A DNA stretch of 64,000 bases, taken from contig NZ_CP021646.1 of NCBI RefSeq assembly GCF_002208135.1, positions 2,358,001 to 2,422,000 of the forward strand, read 5' to 3'. The notes below the pieces were generated by a model that searched no databases, was not told the origin of the DNA, and was given only the letters and a program-made list of their open reading frames with translations. The position numbers were made by a program, and so were the translations under genes. Shown here in pieces: positions 17,691 through 27,520 of the stretch; position 1 is the stretch's first letter; the number at the start of each line of letters is the position of its first letter. Source of the DNA: Pseudoalteromonas piscicida (GTDB taxonomy: Bacteria; Pseudomonadota; Gammaproteobacteria; Enterobacterales; Alteromonadaceae).

Positions 17691-17714
17691 AACTAGTTGA
17701 TTAATAATGAAACA

Positions 17715-18824
17715 TCAAATGACGACTAATTGACCATTTATCGCACCAGCTTCTTTTAGCGCTTCAAGGATCGCCATTAAATCGCCAGGTGCTGCGCCAA
17801 CTTGGTTGATTGCCCTAACCAAGTCATCAAGGCTCACGCCGGGGTCAAACACAAACGCTCGAGAGTCATCCTGATTTACATCGATAATACTCTGCTGCGT
17901 CACTGCTGTTTCGCCATTCGCCAGCGCATTAGGTTGTGACACATTTTGCTGCTCAGCAATTGTTACGGTAAGGCCGCCATGAGTAATTGCCGCAGGCTGT
18001 AGCTTCACATTTTTACCGATAACAATCGTGCCAGTGCGCGAGTTAACGATGATCTTCGCAGCGGTATCCGCTGGTTTAAATTCAAGATTCTCTAACGTAG
18101 ATAAATACGCAACGCGCTGAGATGGATCTCTTGGTGCAATTACTCGAACTGAGGCTGCATCCATAGGTTTAGCACTGTTTGGTCCAACAAGTCCATTGAT
18201 AGTATCGGCCAAGCGTTTTGCGGTAGTAAAATCTGGTCTATTCAGGTTAAAGGTAATGTAATCACCCTGAGTAAATGGACTCGGTACCGCTCGCTCCACT
18301 GTCGCGCCGTTTGCCACACGACCAACAGTCGGCGTATTGATCACAACTCGACTCCCGTCGGCACCATCAGCGCCCAAGCCACCAACAATCAAACTTCCTT
18401 GCGCGATTGCATATACGTTACCATCGACCCCTTTAAGAAAGGTCTGAAGTAAAGTACCGCCTCGTAAACTACCAGCACTACCAATAGATGAAACGGTAAC
18501 GTCAATGGTTTGGCCGGGTTTAACAAAAGGTGGCAGATCTGCGTGAACCGCTACAGCCGCAACATTTTTAATTTTTGGCTTTAAGCTTGCGGGCATTGTG
18601 ATCCCAAAGCTATTCAACATCGCTTTAAAGCTTTGCTCGGTAAATCTGGTTTGCTCACCGGTACCAGGCAAGCCTACAACTAGGCCGTAGCCAACCAGTT
18701 GGTTTGAACGAACACCTTCAACCATACTGACATCTTTAACTCGCTCAGCAGAAACCAAAGAAGAAAAACCAACCAAGGTAATGGCCGCACCGATAAGCAA
18801 AATATTCTTAAGCATATTATTCAT
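17715..18824 (-). CDS. flgI: Flagellar P-ring protein FlgI
   Basis: About 369 residues from the ATG at 18824; a GTG 9 bases upstream is an alternative. FlgI forms the periplasmic P ring around the rod. It has a Sec signal peptide ([22 protein letters not shown]) and the family segments [47 protein letters not shown] and the C-terminal [30 protein letters not shown]. It starts 10 bases after flgH ends. Confidence 0.96.
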   Translation of the reverse strand: MNNMLKNILLIGAAITLVGFSSLVSAERVKDVSMVEGVRSNQLVGYGLVVGLPGTGEQTRFTEQSFKAMLNSFGITMPASLKPKIKNVAAVAVHADLPPFVKPGQTIDVTVSSIGSAGSLRGGTLLQTFLKGVDGNVYAIAQGSLIVGGLGADGADGSRVVINTPTVGRVANGATVERAVPSPFTQGDYITFNLNRPDFTTAKRLADTINGLVGPNSAKPMDAASVRVIAPRDPSQRVAYLSTLENLEFKPADTAAKIIVNSRTGTIVIGKNVKLQPAAITHGGLTVTIAEQQNVSQPNALANGETAVTQQSIIDVNQDDSRAFVFDPGVSLDDLVRAINQVGAAPGDLMAILEALKEAGAINGQLVVI

Positions 18825-18834
18825 TTTCAGCACC

Positions 18835-19518
18835 TTAAAACGGCATCAGCGCGCTCATGAAGAAACTCGTTAACCAACCTGCACTTTGCACTTCTTGTTG
18901 GTCGCCTTTACCTGAGTATTGAATCCTAGCATTTGCCACTCGATTGGACTCAACGGTATTATCTGCCGTTACATCCTGAGGTCTTACTAACCCTTCTAAG
19001 CGAATAAATTCCTCGCCAGTATTAAGGGTTAACCACTTTTCACCACGGATCACTAAATTACCGTTAGGCAGTACTCGGGTGACATTGACCGATATATTCC
19101 CGAATAAACTATTTGACTGATTTGCTTGAGCATCACCCGAAAATGACGAACTCGACTTTGCACCAAACTGTATTGCTTCCTTTCCTATATTGATAGCATT
19201 GCCACCAAGACCGATAACCGGATCAAGACTAGCATCACTAGATTTATCAAGTTGAGAATTCGCAGCTTTGGTCGCTTGAGTCGTTTCTCTGAGTACGATG
19301 GTAATAATATCACCGACTCTTAACGCTTTTTTGTCAGCATAAAGGTCATTGGAAAACTGAGTATTAAACAATGATCCTGTTGCCACCATTTGAGCTTGAT
19401 TATCCTCAGGATAGATAGGTGCATAATACGGATCGTCACGCACCACATTTTTATTTTGTGTTGTACTACATCCAGATAATGCAGCGACCGTTACGATGGC
19501 TAAATATAATGCACGCAT
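18835..19518 (-). CDS. flgH: Flagellar L-ring lipoprotein FlgH
   Basis: 227 residues. FlgH forms the outer-membrane L ring. A lipobox (ALSGC) ends the signal peptide at about residue 17. The family motifs [22 protein letters not shown] and [32 protein letters not shown] are present. It lies between flgG (16 bases) and flgI. Confidence 0.96.
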   Translation of the reverse strand: MRALYLAIVTVAALSGCSTTQNKNVVRDDPYYAPIYPEDNQAQMVATGSLFNTQFSNDLYADKKALRVGDIITIVLRETTQATKAANSQLDKSSDASLDPVIGLGGNAINIGKEAIQFGAKSSSSFSGDAQANQSNSLFGNISVNVTRVLPNGNLVIRGEKWLTLNTGEEFIRLEGLVRPQDVTADNTVESNRVANARIQYSGKGDQQEVQSAGWLTSFFMSALMPF

Positions 19519-19534
19519 AATACCCCCTACCCAA

Positions 19535-20323
19535 TTACAGCTGTTGGTTAATGTAGCTCAGCATCTGATCTACCGTTGAAATCACTTTTGAGTTCATTTC
19601 ATACACGCGCTGTGTCTCAATTAGATTTACAAGCTCTTCGGTCACATTAACATTTGACGTCTCAAGTGCGCCTTGCACAATCTTACCTAACCCTTCAACG
19701 CTTGGATTACCTTGTACCGGTGCACCACTTACCGCTGTTTCTGTGTACAGGTTTTGTCCAATCGGCTCAAGACCTGATGGATTAATAAAGTCACTGATCG
19801 TCAGTTGTCCAATCACTACATTATCCGCTTGTCCTGCAACGCGCACCGATACTTCGCCATCTTGAGAAATAGTGATTGACTGTGCATCGTCGGGCACATT
19901 CATTTCAGGTAACACAGGGAAACCTGCACCTGAAGTAACGATCCGACCTTCTTCATCTGTCGTGAACTGACCGTTTCTTGAGTAAGCGGTTGTGCCATCT
20001 GGCATCTGAATCTCAAAAAAGCCCGGACCTTGGATCATCCAATCCAAAGAGTTTTCGGTACTTAACATATTACCTTGAGAGAAGTTCTTTTGGTTGGCAA
20101 CCACTTTGGCACCAGCACCAAGCATCAAACCAGACGGTAATTCTGTATCTTGAGAGCTGCGACCACCGGGTTGGTTGATATTTTGATACAGTAAGTCTTC
20201 GAATATCGCCCGACTCTTTTTGTAGCCGACGGTACTGGCGTTCGCCAAGTTGTTCGAAATAACTGAAATATCAGTTTGCTGAGCATCTAAGCCTGTTTTA
20301 CTTATCCACAATGCCGGATTCAT
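19535..20323 (-). CDS. flgG: Flagellar distal rod protein FlgG
   Basis: 262 residues, the standard length. FlgG builds the distal rod crossing the outer-membrane rings. The N-terminus NPALWISKTGLDAQQTDISVISNNLANASTVGYKKSRAIFEDLLYQ and the C-terminus (GLGKIVQGALETSNVNVTEELVNLIETQRVYEMNSKVISTVDQML) are classic. It is 16 bases downstream of flgF in the sigma-54 flgFGHI unit. Confidence 0.97.
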   Translation of the reverse strand: MNPALWISKTGLDAQQTDISVISNNLANASTVGYKKSRAIFEDLLYQNINQPGGRSSQDTELPSGLMLGAGAKVVANQKNFSQGNMLSTENSLDWMIQGPGFFEIQMPDGTTAYSRNGQFTTDEEGRIVTSGAGFPVLPEMNVPDDAQSITISQDGEVSVRVAGQADNVVIGQLTISDFINPSGLEPIGQNLYTETAVSGAPVQGNPSVEGLGKIVQGALETSNVNVTEELVNLIETQRVYEMNSKVISTVDQMLSYINQQL

Positions 20324-20339
20324 AATCTCTACCTCACTC

Positions 20340-21104
20340 TTAAACTATGCGTAGGAGCGAAGTGTGTCGCTCATCTATTTCTTCAGCTGTTTTCATCAGC
20401 TTAATTTGCATTTCAAATTGTCTTTGATGGTTGATCATATCCACCATCTCGTGAACAGGATTGACGTTGGACATCTCTAAGAAGCCACTCATCACTTTTG
20501 CAGTTGGAGATATTTCACAAAAGCCACAGATCCCATCTTCTAACTTGTCCTCTCTTGGTCTAAATAGGCCGTCGTTGCCTTTTTGTAGCTTACTATTATC
20601 TGCTTCAATAATTTTTAGCCTATCAACCACTTCGAGAAAATTAGCGGGAGCGCCTTGTGGACGCACTTGAATAGAGCCATCGTCACTAAACACCACTTTA
20701 TCAACGGGAATAGGTAAAACAATAGGTCCACCTTCGCCAATAAGTTGACGCCCGTGAGCTGTGACTAACGCACCGTCATTACGAATGTTAAGGGTGCCGA
20801 CTTTGGTATAAGCTTCTTCGCCGGAGTCATCAACGACGCTGATCCACGACTTGTCATCGACTGCAATATCAAGCTCACGGCCAGTTTCAACGATTGCACC
20901 GCCGGTCATATTGGTTCCTGGGCGTTCTTGCATAGCAAAAACCCGTGAGGGCAACCCTTCACCGAATGCTTGCATTGAGCGCGCTTGAGCAAAATCTGCT
21001 TTGAAGCCAGTCGTGTTGGCATTAGCAAGGTTATTCGCCTTAAGTGCCACACCACGTAAGCTTTGCTTAGCGCCTGACATTGCGATATACACCATTTTAT
21101 CCAT
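20340..21104 (-). CDS. flgF: Flagellar proximal rod protein FlgF
   Basis: 254 residues. FlgF is a proximal rod subunit. It has the rod/hook N-terminal signature (LRGVALKANNLANANTTGFKADFAQARSM) and the matching C-terminal helix (MSGFLEMSNVNPVHEMVDMINHQRQFEMQIKLMKTAEEIDE). It heads its own transcription unit: a perfect sigma-54 promoter at 21142-21157 and a terminator after flgE lie directly upstream. Confidence 0.96.
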   Translation of the reverse strand: MDKMVYIAMSGAKQSLRGVALKANNLANANTTGFKADFAQARSMQAFGEGLPSRVFAMQERPGTNMTGGAIVETGRELDIAVDDKSWISVVDDSGEEAYTKVGTLNIRNDGALVTAHGRQLIGEGGPIVLPIPVDKVVFSDDGSIQVRPQGAPANFLEVVDRLKIIEADNSKLQKGNDGLFRPREDKLEDGICGFCEISPTAKVMSGFLEMSNVNPVHEMVDMINHQRQFEMQIKLMKTAEEIDERHTSLLRIV

Positions 21105-21141
21105 GACGATGACCTATAAAATTCAAACTTAATCTAGTTAA

Positions 21142-21157
21142 TGCAAGCACAGTGCCA
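21142..21157 (-). promoter_or_regulatory. Sigma-54 promoter of flgFGHI
   Basis: The minus strand reads TGGCACTGTGCTTGCA, a perfect match to TGGCAC-N5-TTGCA. The flgF start codon is 38 bases downstream of the -12 element. Confidence 0.9.
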
Positions 21158-21187
21158 AAGTGATGAGATGTTTTTGACGGACATAAA

Positions 21188-21213
21188 AAAGGCTGCCTTT
21201 GGAAGCAGCCTTT
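21188..21213 (-). terminator. Rho-independent terminator after flgE
   Basis: A 9-bp stem (AAAGGCTGC / GCAGCCTTT) with an 8-base loop is followed on the minus strand by T residues (TTTTTTATG counting the stem end). It lies 16 bases past the flgE stop codon and ends the flgBCDE unit. Confidence 0.83.
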
Positions 21214-21228
21214 GGAGGGCATAATATA

Positions 21229-22629
21229 TTATCGGATCTGCAATATATTTTGTTGTAATGTTGAGTTAACCTCAAGCGCTCGAGAGTTCGCCTGGAAGTT
21301 ACGTTGAGCACTGATAAGGTCAACTAACTCGTTCGTCAGGTTAACGTTAGATTGCTCTAACGCCGATGAACTAATACCACCAAGCGTACCAGTGTTTGGC
21401 TCGCCCGCAAGTGGCTCACCAGAAGATAGGCTTTTCTTCCACTCAGTATTACCAATCGCCTGAAGGCCTTGAGAATTTGGGAAGCGTACTAGTGCCACTT
21501 GCCCTAAGAAAGTCGAGTCGCCGTTAGTATATGAAGCCACTACTTTACCATCAGTACCAATATCAATACCAGCCAAGCGGCCAACGGTTGCACCGTCTTG
21601 CTCCAGTGCTTTTACTTCAAATCGACCTGATGAATATTGTGTCGGTAACTTCTGAGCAGTGTTTGCTTCATCACGCCAGTTAACAACAATATCATTCGGG
21701 AAGGTTGCGCCGTTGTCTAGCAAGTTTGACATACCAATAGTTGGGTCTGTCGTATCTTGAGGACCAGCTAAACTAAGTGGATTAAAAGTTGTTCCAGCGT
21801 TGTTACTAAATGTTAGTGGTGAAGCTGATGGATCGTCCGCAGTTTGCGAAGGAATACCACTTGCGTCAAAACGGAATACACTCACGGGTGTATAAGGAAC
21901 AGGTGGTGTTGCAGCTGGATCAATTTGCTGTGCATTGTGGTTAAATGGCTTGTCGTCCATTGTTGCATAAGTTGACCATTCATTATCCGCCGTTTTTCTG
22001 AAGAATAACTGCAGTGTATGTGATTCACCCAATGAATCGTATACCGTAATCGCCGTTCTTGAGTTATATGAAGCTCGTTGTTCAGGATCAAAAGCGATTG
22101 TGGGTGGTTGCGCCGTCGCGTCTAGATTAAACGAGGTATAGATTTGCGACGTTGCTCGAGGCGAGCCCGATGCATCAGGAATTTGAACTGGTGATGTCGT
22201 ACTTAAACTCAAAGAAGTGGTATCACCCGTCGATGGATCGACCGGAAAACCTTGCAAGTAGTCGCCCTTAGCATTCACAATAAAGTTATCTTTATTTAGT
22301 TTAAATGCACCAGCGCGAGAATACGTAAAATCCTGCGACTGAAGAGAGTTTGACATGGCAAAATAGCCTTCGCCCTCAATCGCCAAGTCTAGCGAGTTTT
22401 GCGTGAACTTTAATGACCCTTGGTGAAACTGCTGCGCTACCATCGTAGTTTGTACACCATCACCATTTTTCGTTTTGCCAGAGCTAAAAACCGAAGATGC
22501 ATAAACATCAGCAAACTCTGCGCGAGATTCTTTAAACCCCGTCGTATTCACGTTAGCAATGTTGTTTGCTGTTACGTCCAAGTCTTTTTGCGCGGCGGCA
22601 ATACCTGTCAGTGCTATATTGAAACTCAT
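21229..22629 (-). CDS. flgE: Flagellar hook protein FlgE
   Basis: 466 residues. FlgE polymerises into the hook. The N-terminal SFNIALTGIAAAQKDLDVTANNIANVNTTGFKESRAEF and the C-terminal LEQSNVNLTNELVDLISAQRNFQANSRALEVNSTLQQNILQIR are diagnostic. The middle holds the hook D1/D2 domains. It is the last gene of the flgBCDE unit, with a strong terminator right after it. Confidence 0.97.
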   Translation of the reverse strand: MSFNIALTGIAAAQKDLDVTANNIANVNTTGFKESRAEFADVYASSVFSSGKTKNGDGVQTTMVAQQFHQGSLKFTQNSLDLAIEGEGYFAMSNSLQSQDFTYSRAGAFKLNKDNFIVNAKGDYLQGFPVDPSTGDTTSLSLSTTSPVQIPDASGSPRATSQIYTSFNLDATAQPPTIAFDPEQRASYNSRTAITVYDSLGESHTLQLFFRKTADNEWSTYATMDDKPFNHNAQQIDPAATPPVPYTPVSVFRFDASGIPSQTADDPSASPLTFSNNAGTTFNPLSLAGPQDTTDPTIGMSNLLDNGATFPNDIVVNWRDEANTAQKLPTQYSSGRFEVKALEQDGATVGRLAGIDIGTDGKVVASYTNGDSTFLGQVALVRFPNSQGLQAIGNTEWKKSLSSGEPLAGEPNTGTLGGISSSALEQSNVNLTNELVDLISAQRNFQANSRALEVNSTLQQNILQIR

Positions 22630-22670
22630 ACTCTCACCTCTAAGTTCTTAAGGTTAATTCTTTAAAACTA

Positions 22671-23354
22671 CTATGCTATTTCAGCAATATCAGTTAAGCG
22701 CACCGCGCCTTCTTTGGTATTAATGACGATGCCGTTAGCACCATTAACATTAACACTGTCTATATTTCTGAATGTGGCCGAAGGTAAAGTCTGATATTCA
22801 CCTTCAATCATGCCTTCCGCTTTTATGGTGTATTCACCAGGAGGCATCATCTCACCATCTTTATTTTTACCATCCCAATCGAAACGTACGGCACCTACAC
22901 TTTGCTCACCAAATTCGAGCGTCTTGACAAGCGCTCCTGATTCATCATAGATACCCACAGATAGATTCTGAACTGGTTCCTGTACAATCACAGAACCTTT
23001 GGTAAGTGCATCGTCGCCATGTTCTAACGTCGTTGATTCAAGTAATGCTTTTTTACCAATCAACGTTGATGCTTGAAGCGCCGAGTTAGAAGTCATTGAT
23101 GCAGCTAGCGAATCAAAGTTCTCATTGAGCTTTGAGATCCCCTCGGCCATGGTAAAGCTGGTCATCTGCGCGATCATTTGATCGTTGTCCGCAGGCTTAC
23201 TTGGATCTTGGAAAGAGAGCTGTTGAGTAAGCAGCGAGAAGAAATCTTCTTGCGATAGCTCATCTCTGGGCTTTTTCTCCTCGGCCTGTTTTTGCCTATC
23301 CCAGTAGAGTGAATCTACACCCGTTGAAGAAGTGGCATTTACATTATTACTCAT
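22671..23354 (-). CDS. flgD: Flagellar hook cap / assembly protein FlgD
   Basis: 227 residues. FlgD is the scaffold at the tip of the growing hook. The N-terminal LSQEDFFSLLTQQLSFQDPSKPADNDQMIAQMTSFTMAEGI motif and the FlgD Ig-like region (VRFDWDGKNKDGEMMPPGEYTIKAEG) are clear. It lies 17 bases after flgC and 41 before flgE. Confidence 0.96.
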   Translation of the reverse strand: MSNNVNATSSTGVDSLYWDRQKQAEEKKPRDELSQEDFFSLLTQQLSFQDPSKPADNDQMIAQMTSFTMAEGISKLNENFDSLAASMTSNSALQASTLIGKKALLESTTLEHGDDALTKGSVIVQEPVQNLSVGIYDESGALVKTLEFGEQSVGAVRFDWDGKNKDGEMMPPGEYTIKAEGMIEGEYQTLPSATFRNIDSVNVNGANGIVINTKEGAVRLTDIAEIA

Positions 23355-23371
23355 CAGCTGTTACTCCCAAT

Positions 23372-23803
23372 TTAGCGCTGGCCTAGTTGCAATGTTTTAC
23401 TAAGCATTTGCTTTGCAGCGTCTGCAACTTGAACATTGGTTTGGTAAGAGCGAGAAGCAGAAATCATGTTTGCCATCTCCTCTACCACATTCACATTCGG
23501 TTTATAAATGTAGCCATTTGCGTCAGCACTTGGGTGGTTTGGGTTGTACTCAACTTGAAGCGGCTTATCGCTCTCAACCACACCTAAGACTTTTACTCCT
23601 ACTGAAGATCCCGCAACATTGTTCTGGGAAGCTGCAGCTTTGGAAAGTTCAGCGGCAAATACAGGGTGTCTAGCGCGATACACAGTATCCTGACTAGAGC
23701 TCACTGAGTTTGCGTTTGAGATATTACTTGCGGTGGTATTCAGTCGCACATTCTGTGCACTCATTCCTGAACCCGCGATATCGAAAACGTTATATAAACT
23801 CAT
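23372..23803 (-). CDS. flgC: Flagellar basal-body rod protein FlgC
   Basis: 143 residues. FlgC is a proximal rod subunit. It shows the rod signature SLYNVFDIAGSGMSAQNVRLNTTASNISNANS at the N-terminus and YIYKPNVNVVEEMANMISASRSYQTNVQVADAAKQMLSKTLQLGQ at the C-terminus. It starts 2 bases after flgB ends. Confidence 0.97.
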   Translation of the reverse strand: MSLYNVFDIAGSGMSAQNVRLNTTASNISNANSVSSSQDTVYRARHPVFAAELSKAAASQNNVAGSSVGVKVLGVVESDKPLQVEYNPNHPSADANGYIYKPNVNVVEEMANMISASRSYQTNVQVADAAKQMLSKTLQLGQR

Positions 23804-23805
23804 AA

Positions 23806-24216
23806 TTATGCCCCTTGCCCGCCGAGTGCCTTCTTAAGACCACTGAACTTACCACCAAGAAATTGCAAACTGGCTTGGTACTCTAATGCATTCTGTACAT
23901 ACAAGTTCCGTTCCACTTGTATATCCACTGAGTTACCATCACCTGTATCTGCTTGATTTGGCGTACGATATAGTTCTGAAGAGTTGCTCATCTTAGTGCC
24001 ACCACTGAGGTGTTTGGCATCCGTTCTGACCATATCATTGCCGCTTCGCTGTGATGACTTTGCCGCTTTTAATGCACTCGCAAAGTCGATATCTTTTGCT
24101 TTATATCCTGGAGTGTCTGCGTTTGCGATGTTACTCGCTAGCATTTCAGCACGCTGAGAACGGATCAGCATGGTATGCTGATGTACACCCAACGCTTTAT
24201 CGAAACTAATTGCCAT
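23806..24216 (-). CDS. flgB: Flagellar basal-body rod protein FlgB
   Basis: 136 residues. FlgB is the innermost rod subunit. The segment RAEMLASNIANADTPGYKAKDIDFASAL is diagnostic. It heads the flgBCDE unit with a sigma-54 promoter at 24252-24267, about 36 bases upstream of the start codon. Confidence 0.97.
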   Translation of the reverse strand: MAISFDKALGVHQHTMLIRSQRAEMLASNIANADTPGYKAKDIDFASALKAAKSSQRSGNDMVRTDAKHLSGGTKMSNSSELYRTPNQADTGDGNSVDIQVERNLYVQNALEYQASLQFLGGKFSGLKKALGGQGA

Positions 24217-24251
24217 TGTCTGACTCCAAAAATTTGACTTCAGTATGACAA

Positions 24252-24267
24252 AGCAATCTTTAGGCCA
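24252..24267 (-). promoter_or_regulatory. Sigma-54 promoter of flgBCDE
   Basis: The minus strand reads TGGCCTAAAGATTGCT: GG, 10 bases, GC. The rest of the 280-base gap between flgB and cheR shows nothing I recognise. Confidence 0.75.
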
Positions 24268-24495
24268 GTTTTTAAACTTGATTTATACCTTAAATTTCAA
24301 TGTGTTAAATTTCACTTTTGGAATAATTAAACTTGAGTCAATATTGAGGAAGAAGTAAATAAGAGGAAGTGTCTGAATAATTGGCGGCTTGGCTGAAGCA
24401 ATTCGCAGTTATAAGACTAGAAATAGTTACTGGAAGTTCCGTTACAAATAGCCGATGCTAGCTATAGCGACCATCCCTGCCGCTATTTGTTAGTT

Positions 24496-25329
24496 TTAGG
24501 TCTTTTTCTGATAGATGATCCCTGGATTACAACGGATCATATTAAAGTCGTCACTTAAACCCGCCATCGACTCTGACGCCCCTAAAAACAAATAACCATT
24601 AGGATTTAACGACTGAGCAAATTGCGAAATTATTTTGGCTTTCACTTCAGGCGAAAAGTAAATCAGGACATTACGGCAGAAAATAACATCAAACTTACCC
24701 ATCAGTGCATAAGAATCCAACAGGTTTAAGTGTCTAAAGCTGACCATTTTACGAATAGGTTCAACTACCTTGGCCATTCCATTACCACTATCCATAAAAA
24801 ATTTCTTTCTGCGCTCAGGAGATAACCCCCGCGCCAATGCCAGCGCGTCATATTCAGCATTTTTACACATATCAAGCATTGTGTTAGAAATGTCTGTACC
24901 GACGATCTGCACACCCATTTTTAGCGCACCGGGGCTTTTACTCACATACTCGCTCGCAGACATCGCGATTGAGTACGGCTCCTGTCCTGATGAGCTTGCC
25001 GCCGACCAAATCTTAACTGGCCGTCTTAAGTCTTTAAACTCTGGTAAGATTTTCGACTTAATCAACTCGAACGGATAGGTATCCCTGAACCACAGTGTTT
25101 CATTCGTTGTCATCGCATCCACCACAGCGGCACGCAATTGCCGCTCATGGGGACTAAGCGTTTTAGAAACTAAAGACGATAGAGTTTCTACACCAAAGCG
25201 AGCCATCAGAGGAGCTAATCGACTTTTAACCAAATATAACTTGTTGTCACCCAGCACGATCCCGCACTGTTGCTCCAAAAAAGTTCTAAATTGATCGTAC
25301 TCTTTTTGCTCTAAATGCTTATTTTCCAA
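24496..25329 (-). CDS. cheR: Chemotaxis protein methyltransferase CheR
   Basis: 277 residues. CheR methylates glutamates of chemoreceptors using SAM. The short N-terminal helical domain is followed by the SAM domain with TTNETLWFRDTYPFELIK, WSAASSSGQEPYSIAM (the SAM-binding loop) and FDVIFCRNVLIYFSPEVKAKI. It lies 15 bases downstream of cheV; a cheV-cheR-flgB order is usual in polar-flagellated gammaproteobacteria. Confidence 0.96.
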   Translation of the reverse strand: MENKHLEQKEYDQFRTFLEQQCGIVLGDNKLYLVKSRLAPLMARFGVETLSSLVSKTLSPHERQLRAAVVDAMTTNETLWFRDTYPFELIKSKILPEFKDLRRPVKIWSAASSSGQEPYSIAMSASEYVSKSPGALKMGVQIVGTDISNTMLDMCKNAEYDALALARGLSPERRKKFFMDSGNGMAKVVEPIRKMVSFRHLNLLDSYALMGKFDVIFCRNVLIYFSPEVKAKIISQFAQSLNPNGYLFLGASESMAGLSDDFNMIRCNPGIIYQKKT

Positions 25330-25344
25330 GTGCTACCACCAGCT

Positions 25345-26276
25345 TTAATCACAATGAACCCATTTCTTAACCGCTGCGGCTAATTCATCTGGGTTAAACT
25401 TAGCAATAAAATCGTCAGCGCCAACTTTCTCAATCATGGCCTGATTAAATACACCACTCAGTGAAGTATGGAGTATCACATGCAATGGCGCTAATTTTGG
25501 ATCAGCTTTTATTTCAGCCGTTAGCGTATAGCCATCCATTTCCGGCATTTCAACGTCAGAAATCAACAGCCCTACTCGCTCGGTGACATTATTTTGACAG
25601 TCCATTTCGGCTATTTCACGAAGCCTAATTAATGCTTCTTTGCCGTTCTTCGCAAGCTCAGTCTGAACTCCCAATGGCTCCAATGCACGCTTGACCTGAT
25701 TGCGAGCAACTGCAGAATCATCCGCGATAAAGACAATACGCTCACCTAAATCTTTTTGCATTTCACCGTCAGAGACAATGTCAGCACTGACTTCTGTGTT
25801 GATCGGGCAAATCTCATTGAGGATTTTTTCTACGTCTAAAATTTCAACTAACTCGTTTTCAATTTCGGTGACCGCTGTCAAATAGGAATATCGACCCGCA
25901 CCAGATGGTGGGGGCATTATTTTTTCCCAGTTCATATTCACTATACGCTCTACTGCACTGACTAGAAAACCTTGAACTGAGCGATTGTATTCCGCAATCA
26001 CAATAAAACAATTGCGAATATCTTGAATTGGGGGTCCACCAACCGCAAGTGACATATCTATTACAGAGATAGTCTGGCCTCGAATATGAGCAACCCCCGG
26101 ATAAGAGGATTTGACTTGGGCATGCTTGTCAATGCTGGGCATTGAAGCACTTCTCGGACTTTGAAAACGTTAATGCCGAAGCGCTGTCGACCTTGAAGTC
26201 GAAAAAGTAATAGCTCGAGACGGTTTTGCCCAACCAGCTGTGTACGTTGGTTAACCGAGTCTAAAATACCTGCCAT
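25345..26276 (-). pseudogene. cheV: Chemotaxis coupling protein CheV, interrupted by a 1-base frameshift
   Basis: The first 60 or so residues (MAGILDSVNQRTQLVGQNRLELLLFRL) and the rest of the CheW-like domain plus receiver domain are in different frames. Adding one G to the five-G run (plus strand C at 26094-26098) restores PLIRGVAHIRGQTISVIDMSLAVGG and a protein of 310 residues, normal for CheV. CheV couples receptors to CheA and carries a phosphorylatable receiver (LLISDVEMPEMDGYTL). Sequencing error at the homopolymer is the likeliest cause. Confidence 0.88.
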
Positions 26277-26305
26277 TTCAATCTCCTACTGTATAAACCG
26301 CTAAT

Positions 26306-26321
26306 CGGAACGATCTTTGCT
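26306..26321 (+). promoter_or_regulatory. Possible sigma-54 promoter of flgA
   Basis: The plus strand reads CGGAACGATCTTTGCT: GG, 10 bases, GC with a good TTGC -12 element but a weaker -24 element. The flgA start codon is about 95 bases downstream. Confidence 0.5.
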
Positions 26322-26416
26322 TCGACTCTGATATGGTTTACCACCCTTGATTAGGTGCAGTTATTAAAGCAGAATCTTTATACCTTGTTTCACCCCATAA
26401 GCATAGTCGAAACATC

Positions 26417-27124
26417 ATGAGTTTGTTAAAAAAAACCCATTACATTCAGTTTTTTTGTTTGTTCGCTTATTTTATAGGCGTTGACTATGGTTATTGTCAG
26501 CAATATGACAACAAAACTTTAGAACAAAGCGCAATCGCGTTTGTTGAACCGAATGTTGAACAAGATCCTGATAGTCAGCTGTCGATCACCGCTATACCAC
26601 TTGACTCAAGAATTCCAGCAAGGGATTGTCAATCGCCGCTGCAATATAGTACAGCGATGACTCCGCCTTTTGATACTCAAGTGACCGTCCAAGTGAGATG
26701 CAACGACACTCTCAGCTGGACTCAATACGTTCATGTGCGTATCGACCACCTCTACCCCATTTTAGTAAGCGCGACCATGCTAGAAAAAGGCCGTGTTATT
26801 CAGGATGAAGATGTGAAAATAGAGTATCAGCCGAAACGTTTTAGAAGAGTTTCCTATATAGAGGATAAGTCAATATTAATAGGCAGCAGAAGCAAACGTA
26901 ATATAAGAGAGGGTCAAGCCTTTACTCAAGCCCATATTTGCATGGTCTGCAAAGGCGACACCGTGATAATTATCGCGAAATCAGGCGGGCTTGTGATCAA
27001 AACTCAAGGAGAAGCGCAACAAGATGGTAATCGTGGTGAACTTATTAATATTAAAAACTCTCGCTCTGGCAAAACCTTACGTGCTAGAGTAATAGAAGTG
27101 GAAACAGTAGAGGTGAATCTATAA
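26417..27124 (+). CDS. flgA: Flagella basal-body P-ring assembly protein FlgA
   Basis: 235 residues. FlgA is the periplasmic chaperone for FlgI. A hydrophobic N-terminal signal (IQFFCLFAYFIGVDYGYC) is followed by a variable part and the SAF domain (HLYPILVSATMLEKGRVIQDEDVKIEYQP; LIGSRSKRNIREGQAFTQAHICMVCKGDTVIIIAKSGGLVIKTQGEAQQDG; the final NIKNSRSGKTLRARVIE). It is divergent from cheV, as usual. Confidence 0.94.
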   Translation: MSLLKKTHYIQFFCLFAYFIGVDYGYCQQYDNKTLEQSAIAFVEPNVEQDPDSQLSITAIPLDSRIPARDCQSPLQYSTAMTPPFDTQVTVQVRCNDTLSWTQYVHVRIDHLYPILVSATMLEKGRVIQDEDVKIEYQPKRFRRVSYIEDKSILIGSRSKRNIREGQAFTQAHICMVCKGDTVIIIAKSGGLVIKTQGEAQQDGNRGELINIKNSRSGKTLRARVIEVETVEVNL

Positions 27125-27133
27125 AAAATTTGC

Positions 27134-27160
27134 TAAAGTAATACTACTAAACGCCGATAA
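27134..27160 (+). promoter_or_regulatory. Sigma-28 (FliA) promoter of flgMN
   Basis: TAAAGTAA, 11 bases, GCCGATAA: the -10 is perfect and the -35 matches 6 of 8. It lies 10 bases past the flgA stop codon and 37 before the flgM start. Control of flgM by sigma-28 closes the usual autoregulatory loop. Confidence 0.9.
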
Positions 27161-27196
27161 CAAGGCTGAGAGTATAATTTTATTGGGTCTACAATC

Positions 27197-27520
27197 ATGG
27201 TTAATCAAGTTAACGGTCAGAATCAGTCTACATCCGTTGCTAATAATGTTAAGCAACAGAAGGCTGAATTGCAAAGAAATGATGCGAATAGTGCATCAGT
27301 TAAATCACCAGCTACGCCTAAAGCAGCTGCGGACTCAGTCAGTCTGACTCCGCAAGCACAACAGCTGAAAACAGTCAATGAAAAAGCACAGCAATCATCA
27401 GGCTTTGATGACAAGAAAGTCGAAGAACTGAAAAAAGCGATTGCAGAAGGTAAGTATCAGGTTGACGCGGAAAAACTCGCCAAAAACATAGCTGCATTTG
27501 AGTTCGAAATATATGGATGA
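27197..27520 (+). CDS. flgM: Anti-sigma-28 factor FlgM
   Basis: 107 residues. FlgM binds and inhibits FliA until it is exported through the finished hook. The N-terminal half is disordered and Ala/Ser/Gln-rich; the C-terminal half carries the FlgM signature (DSVSLTPQAQQLKTV then DDKKVEELKKAIAEGKYQVDAEKLAKNIAAFE). It overlaps flgN and is driven by the sigma-28 promoter at 27134-27160. Confidence 0.95.
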   Translation: MVNQVNGQNQSTSVANNVKQQKAELQRNDANSASVKSPATPKAAADSVSLTPQAQQLKTVNEKAQQSSGFDDKKVEELKKAIAEGKYQVDAEKLAKNIAAFEFEIYG

